Assembly: GCF_900129295.1 (NCBI RefSeq) | Contig: NZ_FQUU01000026.1 | Coordinates: 1 to 37,904 of the forward strand | DNA length: 37,904 nucleotides | Source of the DNA: Flavisolibacter ginsengisoli DSM 18119 | GTDB taxonomy: Bacteria > Bacteroidota > Bacteroidia > Chitinophagales > Chitinophagaceae | Direction: 5' to 3' | Notes under the pieces: generated by a model | Told to the model about the DNA's origin: nothing | Database searches by the model: none | Seen by the model: only the letters and a program-made list of their open reading frames with translations | Program-made: the position numbers and the translations under genes | Shown here: one piece after another, positions 1 to 6,806 of the stretch | How positions within the stretch are numbered: the first letter of the stretch is position 1 | How the letters are laid out: every line of letters starts with the position of its first letter

Positions 1-1
1 A

Positions 2-112
2 CCAGGGCAGTGGCAAACTTATAAGAAGATGGTAACTGGCTTTATTTATAAGCGTATTGGGTTTTTTAAGGCATATACCGAACGCATAATAAAAAAGTAC
101 CAACCTCCTTAA
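2..112 (+). CDS. C-terminal end of an unidentified protein (partial)
   Basis: An open frame enters from the left edge and ends at a TAA at 110-112, giving about 36 residues rich in Lys, Tyr, Phe and Ile. No start is inside the window. The composition is compatible with the basic, aromatic tail of a real protein, but I do not recognise the family. The stop codon lies inside the loop of the inverted repeat at 96-128. It could also be a chance open frame, because 36 codons is short. Confidence 0.4.
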   Translation, partial: PGQWQTYKKMVTGFIYKRIGFFKAYTERIIKKYQPP

Positions 113-128
113 ACAAAAAGTTGGTACT
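96..128. terminator. Inverted repeat with A6 flank, possible terminator
   Basis: AGTACCAAC (96-104) and GTTGGTACT (120-128) form a perfect 9-bp stem with a 15-nt loop. The run of six A at 91-96 would be a U-tract for minus-strand transcription, and there is no T-tract on the plus side. It therefore resembles a minus-strand terminator, although no minus-strand gene is seen immediately to the right. It may be a leftover from an inserted element. Confidence 0.35.
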
Positions 129-138
129 ATGCTATCGG

Positions 139-196
139 AGCAAGCTATTCCTTGTGCAGATGCTCCCCAGCAGAGCTGCACTCCGCTTGGCTTGCT
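139..196. repeat. Nested inverted repeats (hairpin-like)
   Basis: Three nested pairings are visible: AGCAAGC (139-145) with GCTTGCT (190-196), GTGCAG (154-159) with CTGCAC (176-181), and GCT (162-164) with AGC (169-171) around a CCCC loop. Together they would make an interrupted stem of about 58 nt. It could be a palindromic repetitive element or a small structured RNA. Nothing in the sequence decides between these. Confidence 0.35.
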
Positions 197-250
197 AAAC
201 AAAATTATCTAACTTAATTATTAACTACTGTAAACTTATTCTGGAATAAA

Positions 251-334
251 GTGTAAACCAAAAATGGTGTACCTGCTAAAATGACAACCAATATTGGAAC
301 AACATTAAAAAGTGTCAACCTATTTTGGAACTAC
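251..334. repeat. Three spaced copies of a ~23-bp motif, possible IS21-type end
   Basis: Copies begin at 251, 281 and 312, that is 30 and 31 bp apart. Each has the pattern gtGtcAACC, then an AT-rich core, then tTGGaAC-AC; the first copy is the most diverged. IS21-family elements are known to carry several short repeats inside their ends, and the motif is reminiscent of those. No istA/istB gene is seen nearby, so this would be a relic or solo end. The repeat is seen directly; the IS21 assignment is a guess. Confidence 0.35.
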
Positions 335-355
335 ACATTGCGCTTCTTGTGTTAT

Positions 356-410
356 GTAACGGCTATGTGCCGCCTATGTGCCGCCTTTGTAACGCCTCTG
401 CAACGGCTCT
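356..410 (+). repeat. Five tandem degenerate 11-bp units
   Basis: Five consecutive 11-mers occur: GTAACGGCTAT, GTGCCGCCTAT, GTGCCGCCTTT, GTAACGCCTCT and GCAACGGCTCT. They share the frame G(T/C)(A/G)(A/C)CG(G/C)CT(A/T/C)T. The period is not a multiple of three, so the array is unlikely to be coding. It runs straight into the inverted repeat at 381-433. Confidence 0.75.
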
Positions 411-433
411 TTAAAGAGGCGTTACAAAGGCGG
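381..433. repeat. 19-bp perfect inverted repeat (long hairpin)
   Basis: The left arm at 381-399 is the exact reverse complement of the right arm at 415-433, with a 15-nt loop at 400-414. The left arm is built from the 11-bp tandem units, so the right arm is an inverted copy of about two units. No T-tract follows, so it is not a standard terminator. Confidence 0.8.
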
Positions 434-623
434 TTTATGCTTGTAACAAACCAGCTTTAGTGTGGTACCATTAAGTAGGATATTCCCTTGGGGTTCAAAG
501 GGATGGTAAATAGTAGCTTTCGATAGGACTTTTTGACATCCCGACCAGGGTGTATCGTGCTTACATGGTGCAAATCATTGCAAATCCATTTGATTTTCAT
601 TACCTTTTGCCAAAAAGAAAGAT

Positions 624-860
624 ATGCCGCAAAGCCGCAAGCGTCATGGACATCATGAATACCGCAAACCATCTGACATACCTTCCCGGCAACGAACCAA
701 AGGAAGAATAACCTGGGCGATCTTATTTGCCGTGTTTGGATTACTGGTAGCCTTCTTTGCTGCCGGTGATAATTACACTGTGCTTATAGTTGGAGCCATA
801 CTTGGAGCTGCCATAGGATATGTAATTGGAAAAAACATGGAAAAAGAAGCAGCGCAGTAA
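624..860 (+). CDS. Small two-helix membrane protein
   Basis: A 78-residue protein. Residues 1-28 are strongly basic and rich in His, Lys and Arg (starting MPQSRKRHGHHEY). Two predicted membrane helices follow, around residues 30-46 and 53-69, the second glycine-rich (GAILGAAIGYVIG). A short charged tail ends it. The start follows a purine-rich AAAAAGAAAG stretch. The pattern is familiar from uncharacterised small proteins of Chitinophagaceae, but no function is known to me. The basic N-terminus would be expected to stay cytoplasmic. It stands alone, with no close partner on the same strand. Confidence 0.75.
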   Translation: MPQSRKRHGHHEYRKPSDIPSRQRTKGRITWAILFAVFGLLVAFFAAGDNYTVLIVGAILGAAIGYVIGKNMEKEAAQ

Positions 861-1052
861 CCCGTACTGTTTAAACTGTTTTAGTATAACCATACCAAAT
901 GTCTTTTCATGCACTAAACTGGTGCTCAGCGGCTTGCTATTGCCTGCCAAACCTAATATGCATTGGATAAATTCCGGGGATGGTTTTTTCTTTTATAAGG
1001 GTTATCGGTATGAAATGCCCTTCTCTCCCTAATTTTACCGCAATCATTTACT

Positions 1053-1541
1053 ATGAACATCCGGATCTTAATTACTGGCGGCACATTTGATAAAGAATAT
1101 AATGAACTTACAGGTCAATTATATTTCAACGACTCTCACTTACCTGAGATGCTTGATCTTGGCCGTAACCTGGCCCCGGTAGAGATCAGGACATTAATGA
1201 TGGTAGATAGCCTGGAAATGACTGATGATGACCGCAACCTGGTGGCGGAGCATTGCGTGAAAAGTCCTGAAGACAAGATCATTATTACCCATGGCACGGA
1301 TACCATGGCTGAAACCGCCCAATTGCTGGCTAAAAAGATCAAAAACAAAACGATTGTATTGACAGGCGCCATGATACCTTATAAGTTTGGATCATCAGAC
1401 GGATTATTCAACCTGGGAAGTGCTTTGGCATTTGTTCAAACACTGCCCACAGGCGTATATGTAGCCATGAACGGCCGCTATTTTCATGCTGACAACGTTA
1501 GAAAGAATAAACTAACCGGTGTTTTTGAAGAGCTTAAATAA
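1053..1541 (+). CDS. Asparaginase-like protein, N-terminal domain only
   Basis: A 162-residue protein matching the N-terminal half of type I/II L-asparaginases. It has the first catalytic-threonine motif TGGTFDKEYNE near residue 8 and the second motif HGTDTM near residue 80, then TGAMIP and a DG.FNLG stretch. Full asparaginases have about 320-340 residues with a C-terminal domain that completes the dimer site; this domain is absent. The frame ends cleanly with no continuing homology visible downstream, so it is probably a genuine short single-domain family rather than a recent truncation. Hydrolysis of asparagine is inferred only from the motifs; the actual substrate is uncertain. Confidence 0.8.
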   Translation: MNIRILITGGTFDKEYNELTGQLYFNDSHLPEMLDLGRNLAPVEIRTLMMVDSLEMTDDDRNLVAEHCVKSPEDKIIITHGTDTMAETAQLLAKKIKNKTIVLTGAMIPYKFGSSDGLFNLGSALAFVQTLPTGVYVAMNGRYFHADNVRKNKLTGVFEELK

Positions 1542-1653
1542 GCCAGGTTAAAAGTTTATCCGGGTGAGTTAAAATTTTACTCATTGTGATACTTTCTAAT
1601 GAAGTTTTAACCCGCGTATGATTAGCTCCTTAGGGTATTTATTTTAATGCCCC

Positions 1654-1661
1654 TATTTTTG
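1654..1661 (+). promoter_or_regulatory. Bacteroidota -7 element TATTTTTG
   Basis: Matches TAnnTTTG about 60 nt upstream of the OmpA lipoprotein start at 1722, implying a 5' leader of roughly 50 nt. No clear -33 TTTG at the usual distance. A near-palindrome TGAGT-N9-ACTCA sits further upstream at 1565-1583 and may end transcription of the preceding gene. Confidence 0.45.
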
Positions 1662-1721
1662 AACTGAAATTGACTATAGAGTTCGCTATAGGTTTACCAT
1701 TATTCAACTAAACATTATTTT

Positions 1722-2600
1722 ATGAAACCTCGCCATCTTCTTTTGTTTTGCCTGCCTGTATTGGTATTCACTTCCTGTGTAAGTCGTAAGACCTTAAAAG
1801 CCGAACAGGATAAATACGCCAAGCTGAATACTTTTTATATGCAGGTGCAGGATGACCTGAGAAAATGCCGTGAAGATGAAGCAGAAGCTTCACGCCGCAA
1901 AGCCTTATTGGAAACTGAGATCACAGGACTGAATAAACAGGTTGATTTTTTAAAAGAAAACAACAATACTGTTCTGAACCAGTTGAAGGATCTATCAGTG
2001 ATCTCCAGCTCGCAGGCTGAAAGCATTAAAAAATCACTGGATAACATAGGTGCTAAAGATAGCTATATTCAATCCCTGCAGAGCGCCATTGCACGCAAGG
2101 ATTCATTGAATATGGCATTGGTGATGAACCTAAAAGGAGCACTAAGTGATATCAATGACACAGATGTGGAGATCAAGGTTGAAAAAGGAGTAGTGTTTAT
2201 CTCCATTTCAGATAAAATGCTGTTCAAAAGCGGCAGTTCGGAAGTATCTGATAAGGCTATGACAGTACTAGGCAAGGTTGCACAAGTATTGAACAGCAAG
2301 CCTGAGATAGAATTTATGGTGGAAGGCCATACGGATAATGTAGCCATCAAAAACAATTGTATTGCAGACAACTGGGACCTGAGTGTAAAAAGAGCCACTT
2401 CAGTGATCAGGATACTTCAGAATAAGTTCAATATTGATCCCAAGCGTATGACCGCAGGAGGACGTGGTGAATACATTCCATTAAAGACAAATGACACTGC
2501 GGAGGGTAAGGCCGCTAACAGGCGCACACGCATTGTAATACTTCCACAACTTGACCAGTTCTTCCAACTACTGGAAAAGCCACAGGGAACAAAACCTTAA
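1722..2600 (+). CDS. OmpA-family outer-membrane lipoprotein
   Basis: A 292-residue protein. The N-terminus is a lipoprotein signal ending in FTSC (Cys at about 19). Residues 25-130 are a charged heptad-like region likely to form a coiled coil. From about residue 148 comes an OmpA C-terminal peptidoglycan-binding domain: LFKSGSSEV, EGHTDN, NWDLSVKRA, AGGRGEY and the final NRRTRI with the Asp/Arg residues that bind diaminopimelate. The likely role is tethering the outer membrane to peptidoglycan. It has its own promoter-like element and ends at a strong bidirectional terminator, so it is probably monocistronic. Confidence 0.9.
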   Translation: MKPRHLLLFCLPVLVFTSCVSRKTLKAEQDKYAKLNTFYMQVQDDLRKCREDEAEASRRKALLETEITGLNKQVDFLKENNNTVLNQLKDLSVISSSQAESIKKSLDNIGAKDSYIQSLQSAIARKDSLNMALVMNLKGALSDINDTDVEIKVEKGVVFISISDKMLFKSGSSEVSDKAMTVLGKVAQVLNSKPEIEFMVEGHTDNVAIKNNCIADNWDLSVKRATSVIRILQNKFNIDPKRMTAGGRGEYIPLKTNDTAEGKAANRRTRIVILPQLDQFFQLLEKPQGTKP

Positions 2601-2606
2601 TAAATG

Positions 2607-2632
2607 AAAAGCCACCTGAGGGTGGCTTTTTT
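2607..2632. terminator. Bidirectional intrinsic terminator
   Basis: GCCACC (2611-2616), loop TGAG, GGTGGC (2621-2626), with AAAA before and TTTTTT after. It separates the convergent OmpA lipoprotein and DUF763 genes and would serve both. Confidence 0.85.
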
Positions 2633-2657
2633 CATGCTGAATATTGAAACATTAGTT

Positions 2658-3869
2658 TTAAAATAATCGTAACTGCACGCCTTTTGAACGCTTAGGAGGC
2701 CTGGCATCGCCAAACACAGTTTTACCTCCATACTTCCAGCTTTCACTGATCTCTTTTTCAATCACCTGTTGCAGGTTATCTGTTGGAATAAAATCTTTTT
2801 CTGCACGGGCAGCCAGGGCATGTAATTTCTTTAAGGCTTCCGTTTTTTCTGTCTGCCCAATCTTTGCCTTATACACCGCTTTTTGCAAAGTGCTGATCAC
2901 TTCATCGTACGTTTTGGTGGGCACAGGAAATGGATGTCCATCCTTACCACCATGCGCAAACGAAAAACGGGCTGGATCTTTAAACCTTGAAGGAGTGCCA
3001 TGTATCACTTCACTTACCAATGCAAGTGATTGAACTGTCCGTGGACCCACTCCTTCCAATAATAACAGGTCTTCAAAATCTTTGGGCTGCGCCTCATGTG
3101 CCAACCAAAGTATGGATCCCAGCCGGCGCAGGTCAACATCCTTGCTTCTGACATCATGGTGCGAAGGCATTACCAGTTGTTGTATCTCCTGCATCATGAG
3201 TTCAGGTTTTTCCCGCGAAATGCTTAGAATTCCATTGCGTGAGCCACCAGCTTCCATGGCAGTAAGGTTGAGAATCTGTCCCTGGTTTGTTCCGCAAATG
3301 GCAGCATGCGGCTCTTCAACAAAGGACTGAACCAGGGCTGAATGCCAATGGTACCTACGGGCCATTGAATCACCTTCACGCATCCCTTGCTGCACTACGC
3401 TCCAATCGCCCTCGTTGCTTACAATAAAATTATGCGTGTAAAGCTGGAAGCCGTCCTGGATAGCTGTATTATCTACCTTGGCACTAAGCTTACTATGGCG
3501 AACCAGTTCGTCTGCATTCAAACCAGTTTGTTCACCAACACCTATCAATTCCTGGGGAGCCTGTTTTGAAAATTTTCCCTTACCTCCACAGATATAAATG
3601 CCCAATTCTTTTGAATGTGGATTAACCGCCCTTTTTAATGCACCCATTACAGAGGTAGTTATACCGGAGGAATGCCAGTCCATGCCCATTACGGCTCCGA
3701 AACTCTGGAACCAGAATGGATCACTCATACGGCTTAAAAACTCTTTCTTACCATACTCACCTACTATGGATTCCGTTATAGCCAAACCAAGTTTCGACAT
3801 GCGCTCATAAAGCCATTTAGGAACATAGCCATAGTGTAAGGGAAGATCGGCTGAGCCACTGCGCTTCAT
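2658..3869 (-). CDS. DUF763-family protein with helix-hairpin-helix and C-terminal QLRLF
   Basis: A 403-residue protein recognised as the uncharacterised DUF763 family, found in archaea, thermophiles and Bacteroidota. It starts MKRSGSADLPLHYG and has conserved-looking blocks around DWHSSGITT (64-72), YICGGKGKFS and RYHWHS. A helix-hairpin-helix-like segment (LLLLEGVGPRTVQSL, about 267-281) suggests DNA contact. The last five residues are QLRLF, close to the bacterial sliding-clamp binding consensus QL(S/D)LF. The family has no established function that I know of. DNA binding and clamp recruitment are inferences from the two motifs. It is transcribed alone and convergent to the OmpA gene. Confidence 0.85.
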   Translation of the reverse strand: MKRSGSADLPLHYGYVPKWLYERMSKLGLAITESIVGEYGKKEFLSRMSDPFWFQSFGAVMGMDWHSSGITTSVMGALKRAVNPHSKELGIYICGGKGKFSKQAPQELIGVGEQTGLNADELVRHSKLSAKVDNTAIQDGFQLYTHNFIVSNEGDWSVVQQGMREGDSMARRYHWHSALVQSFVEEPHAAICGTNQGQILNLTAMEAGGSRNGILSISREKPELMMQEIQQLVMPSHHDVRSKDVDLRRLGSILWLAHEAQPKDFEDLLLLEGVGPRTVQSLALVSEVIHGTPSRFKDPARFSFAHGGKDGHPFPVPTKTYDEVISTLQKAVYKAKIGQTEKTEALKKLHALAARAEKDFIPTDNLQQVIEKEISESWKYGGKTVFGDARPPKRSKGVQLRLF

Positions 3870-3969
3870 AGCGTTAAAGGTACCAAATCAGTGCCTGGAT
3901 GAAGGCTACAAACTGTTAATACCGAAATAGTAAAATGTTGTTTAAATTACAAAATCAAAATAGTGTAGA

Positions 3970-4629
3970 ATGAAAAATTTAACTGCGTTTATTATCTGTT
4001 TACTAGCCACCTGTCATATAGCTTTTTCACAATCTTCCCCAACTACGGTCAGCTATAATAAAAGCGACCAGCCAGCTTTAATGATAGAACTGCCCTATAC
4101 CGAAGATGTATCCCAGGGCTTTATTGTGACGAATTTAAAAAAGACGGGTTACGAGCCTGAAACAAAAGGAAGTCTTTTCTGGAAGAACAATAAGATCAAT
4201 GGCTACTATACCTTCAAGGGGGTACGACTGCAGGGAAGCAACGAGCCGGTGGACCTGTACTTTAAGGTAGAACCCAAAAGCAGGAAACAGAAGGACAAAT
4301 CCATTATTTATTTATTGGTCAACAAGGGCAGTGAGGGATTTATTAATTCAGGTTCGGACTACAATGCAGCCCAGCAATTCCTGAATGGATTTCTTGAACA
4401 ATCTGCAGGATATAAACTAGACCTGGACATAAAAGCGCAGGAAAATACACTGAAAGACGCCCAAAAGAAATTGACCAAATTACAGGATGATGAAAAATCA
4501 ATAAATAAGAAAATAGAACAATTGCAATCTGACCTGAAAAAGAACCAGCAGGACCAGGAAAATCAGCAAAAGACTATTGAATCAGAACAAAAGAAACTGG
4601 AAGAACTTAAAACCGGTAAGTCCTCTTAG
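3970..4629 (+). CDS. Secreted protein with C-terminal coiled coil
   Basis: A 219-residue protein with a Sec signal peptide, cleavage likely after AFS (about residue 20). A beta-rich middle region covers residues 25-135. From about residue 145 to the end it is an almost uninterrupted Lys/Glu/Gln heptad pattern, a long coiled coil. It is probably periplasmic. I do not recognise a named family. It has its own terminator just downstream and no same-strand partner. Confidence 0.8.
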   Translation: MKNLTAFIICLLATCHIAFSQSSPTTVSYNKSDQPALMIELPYTEDVSQGFIVTNLKKTGYEPETKGSLFWKNNKINGYYTFKGVRLQGSNEPVDLYFKVEPKSRKQKDKSIIYLLVNKGSEGFINSGSDYNAAQQFLNGFLEQSAGYKLDLDIKAQENTLKDAQKKLTKLQDDEKSINKKIEQLQSDLKKNQQDQENQQKTIESEQKKLEELKTGKSS

Positions 4630-4637
4630 AATACTTC

Positions 4638-4673
4638 TTATAAATGCGCCACTGGATTGTGGCGCATTTATAA
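4638..4673. terminator. 15-bp perfect stem, probable bidirectional terminator
   Basis: Arms 4638-4652 and 4659-4673 pair perfectly around a 6-nt loop, with core TGCGCCAC/GTGGCGCA. The outer part of the stem is AT-rich and replaces a clean U-tract. It lies directly after the secreted coiled-coil gene and about 95 bp before the convergent DUF1569-like gene. Confidence 0.7.
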
Positions 4674-4768
4674 TATTTCACCTGTAATTAAACCAGAAGG
4701 ATTATTTAACCTTTCAAAATTGTTTGTAATCATTACCCTATTACACTTCCCAATGCAATGCAATTAAG

Positions 4769-5215
4769 TCAGGCTCCAAACTGTGTGAGGTGGTGATCTA
4801 AATGTTTGTAAGCAAACATGGCCCACTCCTGCGAACTCATTTTACCAAAGAAAGGGTGAATGGTTTCAGTGATCATATAACCTTCAGTGGAAAAACGTTT
4901 GATCAGGCTAACCAGTTTTGCCTTTTCCTGTAGCATATCTCTTTGGTCTGCAATTTTAAATTCCCTTGCGGTGGGCAAATTTTTTGGCCAGGGCTTATTT
5001 ATAAATAATTTCTTTTTGGCCATCTTACCGAATAAAATAGCTGGTAGCCCACGCTTTAATCTTTTCTCGCCAAAGAACACTTCGAAGGTGGCCTGGCAGT
5101 GAGCCATCATTTGAGCTGCATTCATTTTACCCCACCGGGGCTGTGTTGTAAGTTGAATTTTTTCAAGACGTGAAATGACAACATCAGCAGTTGTTGGTTC
5201 AAATAAATTATCCAT
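4769..5215 (-). CDS. DUF1569 / DinB-superfamily protein
   Basis: A 148-residue protein with the layout of DUF1569, a branch of the DinB/YfiT metal-binding four-helix superfamily. The typical opening RWGKMNAAQMMAHCQ carries the first His, and the C-terminal KHLDHHLTQFG carries the remaining candidate metal ligands. The middle helices are strongly basic (KMAKKKLFINK). Relatives include thiol transferases and proteins of unknown role; the specific reaction here is not known. It stands alone on the minus strand, downstream of the DNA glycosylase gene by 105 bp. Confidence 0.8.
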   Translation of the reverse strand: MDNLFEPTTADVVISRLEKIQLTTQPRWGKMNAAQMMAHCQATFEVFFGEKRLKRGLPAILFGKMAKKKLFINKPWPKNLPTAREFKIADQRDMLQEKAKLVSLIKRFSTEGYMITETIHPFFGKMSSQEWAMFAYKHLDHHLTQFGA

Positions 5216-5320
5216 AGCAGGAGAATAATATATTAAGTTACGAAACAGCAGAATATTGCCAAAACAGTATTCACAGCTGTAAAAAGAAAAGTAGCAGTTG
5301 AATTTTTAAACCGGCGAGGT

Positions 5321-6052
5321 TTACGTATAAAGCACCTGGCAGGTATTGCAAAAAAATGTACGTCTTTGGGTTTTCCCCAGGTATTCCTTTACAATAATAT
5401 CTCCATCTCTCAGGCATAGTTTCCTGGTATGGGCCAGCCAATGCTTACGAAGGGTATATTCCTTTTTCCATTCCAGGAAATCGAAGCTATATTGACGCGC
5501 TTGTTTTATCATTTCGGTTAGTTTCCTGGGAGGAAGATCGCCCACCTTTGTTTTGGGATGCACCTTAATGCGGTACAATACTTCGTTTTTAATGATATTC
5601 CCCACGCCGGAAAATATCATCTGGTCGAGCAAGGCATCCGTTACCATGATATGCGGCAACGCTTTTAATTTTTTCCTGGCAGATGCAGGATCCCATGTAT
5701 CACTTAATACATCTGCCGACCAGTCGTATATTTCATCGAGGGGTTCTTCTATTAGCCTGACAGCGCAGGTATAAAGATTCAGTTCGCCTTTGGCGAATTG
5801 CAGATGAAGGCGTGGCACCGTTTCCTTTTGATCATTAACCAGGTATTTGCCAAACATGAGAAAATGGATACGTATGGTAAAGCCTTTAAAACACAATAAA
5901 AGATGTTTGCCCCAGGTTTTTATATCCAGGAGCTTTTTATTGAGCATGCGTTCTTTTTCTATTTTAGAATTGCCCGCTACGGCCAATACCTTTTTACCAA
6001 TAAACAACTGCATCTCTTCTTTTGCTATGACAAGGGAAGGCCCTTCAGGCAT
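5321..6052 (-). CDS. Nei/Fpg-family DNA glycosylase (endonuclease VIII-like)
   Basis: A 243-residue base-excision repair enzyme. The start is fixed at the ATG giving MPEGPS, because Pro2 is the family's catalytic nucleophile and Glu3 its partner; a TTG nine codons upstream would bury them. KTWGKHL near residue 55 carries the beta-site Lys. DQMIFSGVGNIIKNE is the helix-two-turn-helix segment. The C-terminal zinc finger reads C-x2-D, a spacer, then C-x2-C, so the second of the usual four Cys ligands is Asp. The finger may use another ligand or bind zinc weakly. It should remove oxidised bases; whether purines or pyrimidines are preferred is not decidable here. Confidence 0.9.
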   Translation of the reverse strand: MPEGPSLVIAKEEMQLFIGKKVLAVAGNSKIEKERMLNKKLLDIKTWGKHLLLCFKGFTIRIHFLMFGKYLVNDQKETVPRLHLQFAKGELNLYTCAVRLIEEPLDEIYDWSADVLSDTWDPASARKKLKALPHIMVTDALLDQMIFSGVGNIIKNEVLYRIKVHPKTKVGDLPPRKLTEMIKQARQYSFDFLEWKKEYTLRKHWLAHTRKLCLRDGDIIVKEYLGKTQRRTFFCNTCQVLYT

Positions 6053-6229
6053 AATAAATTTTAGTACATAGGTATTCAAATACTAAGCCATGCAAAGATT
6101 TGCCAGGGGAGAAACCCTTGACAATTGTCCATAAGCTGAGAATACTATGCAGCTAAGGAAAAGAAGAAAAAGCACATCGCTTGCAACTTCCTTCAGTTGT
6201 CATTCCAGGCAATCATAATTTATTTATGA

Positions 6230-6340
6230 GTCTTAAGCATTGCTATTCTAAAGGCCAGGGTTCCTGGAAAAAGATTAATACCCTTTGATGAACGGCTGAA
6301 AAAAGAAATAGATACTATGGAAAGGGCTGACTTTAAATGA
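6230..6340 (+). pseudogene. Possible remnant of a coding sequence
   Basis: A 36-codon open frame between a TGA at 6227-6229 and a TGA at 6338-6340 reads as a plausible C-terminal tail (ARVPGKRLIPFDERLKKEID in its middle). It has no ATG and nothing upstream continues it. It points toward the convergent UmuD-like gene. It may be the tail of a decayed gene, or chance. The rest of 6053-6345 shows no other structure. Confidence 0.25.
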
Positions 6341-6345
6341 AATGT

Positions 6346-6756
6346 TCATACGCTGTGAATGACATAAGTAACCACCCCCCAGATGCAGGCATCACCCTGG
6401 CTGAGTACCAGTGGTGCCAACTTATCCCCTATCAGGTGCATACGTTTTTCAATGACCATTAATTTACGGATAAGCAGCTCGCCTCCTATTACAGCAATAA
6501 CAACCTTACCATCGCCTGCAGCTAATGCCCTGTCAACTATTACCACGTCACCTTTCTGGATACCTGCATCTTTCACCGCATTGCAATTGACCCTTAAAAA
6601 GAAAGTGGTTTGCTTGTTCTTTACCAATGCTTCATTCAGATCTATGACACCCCATGAATTGTTGTCCGGGTTAATGTTACCCTGGCCCTGCGATTGGGTC
6701 AGAAGCGAAAAATGTTGATGAAAGGAAGATTCCTTTACGAAAGTATTTTTATCCAT
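6346..6756 (-). CDS. UmuD-like S24 protein lacking the Ser-Lys dyad
   Basis: A 136-residue protein that aligns without gaps over about 50 residues to the catalytic domain of E. coli UmuD as I recall it (IDLN at 38-41, GIxxGDxxIVD, DGxxVIA, GGEL). The ATG at 6756 gives numbering identical to UmuD. At position 60, where UmuD has the nucleophile Ser in GDSM, this protein has Ala (NCNAV). At position 97, the catalytic Lys, it has Arg. The Cys24-Gly25 cleavage site is also absent (Gly24-Gln25). Self-cleavage should therefore be impossible. No umuC-type polymerase gene follows. It may be a regulator or polymerase partner fixed in one state. It is divergent from the 2H phosphoesterase gene over a half-site-rich promoter region. 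Confidence 0.85.
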   Translation of the reverse strand: MDKNTFVKESSFHQHFSLLTQSQGQGNINPDNNSWGVIDLNEALVKNKQTTFFLRVNCNAVKDAGIQKGDVVIVDRALAAGDGKVVIAVIGGELLIRKLMVIEKRMHLIGDKLAPLVLSQGDACIWGVVTYVIHSV

Positions 6757-6769
6757 TGCTGTTGGTTTG

Positions 6770-6806
6770 ACTAAATTAATTAGTAAATTTATACTAAATA
6801 TTTTTG
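6770..6806. promoter_or_regulatory. Divergent promoter region with three half-sites
   Basis: The 74-bp gap between divergent starts contains ACTAA (6770-6774), TTAGTA (6780-6785) and TACTAA (6792-6797). These form two overlapping inverted repeats, with 5- and 6-nt spacers. A plus-strand -7 element TATTTTTG follows at 6799-6806, about 25 nt before the 2H gene. The arrangement looks like an operator for a dimeric repressor; the factor is unknown. Confidence 0.5.

Larger units (their letters stand above)
113..623. other. Gene-poor intergenic region with repeats
   Basis: No convincing coding frame was found on either strand. The region holds four structured pieces described separately: the hairpin at 96-128, nested inverted repeats at 139-196, three spaced copies of a ~23-bp motif at 251-334, and a tandem 11-bp repeat running into a long hairpin at 356-433. 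The remaining 434-623 shows only AT-rich sequence leading to the small gene at 624. Confidence 0.6.

Noticed and set aside
139-196. tRNA gene
   Set aside because: Nested stems do not give a cloverleaf with acceptor stem, TTC loop or CCA-compatible ends.
251-410. CRISPR array
   Set aside because: Repeats are degenerate, few and spaced 7-31 bp or in direct tandem, with no unique spacers of normal length and no cas genes.
457-672. Minus-strand 71-codon frame over the repeat-rich left region
   Set aside because: No recognisable features, overlaps the repeats and the start of the supported small membrane protein gene.
826-1032. Plus-strand 68-codon frame after the first small membrane protein
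   Set aside because: Starts inside the supported gene in another frame and has no signal, helix or family pattern.
5321-6079. Longer TTG start for the Nei/Fpg gene
   Set aside because: Would bury the catalytic Pro that must follow the initiator Met; the ATG at 6052 is required by mechanism.
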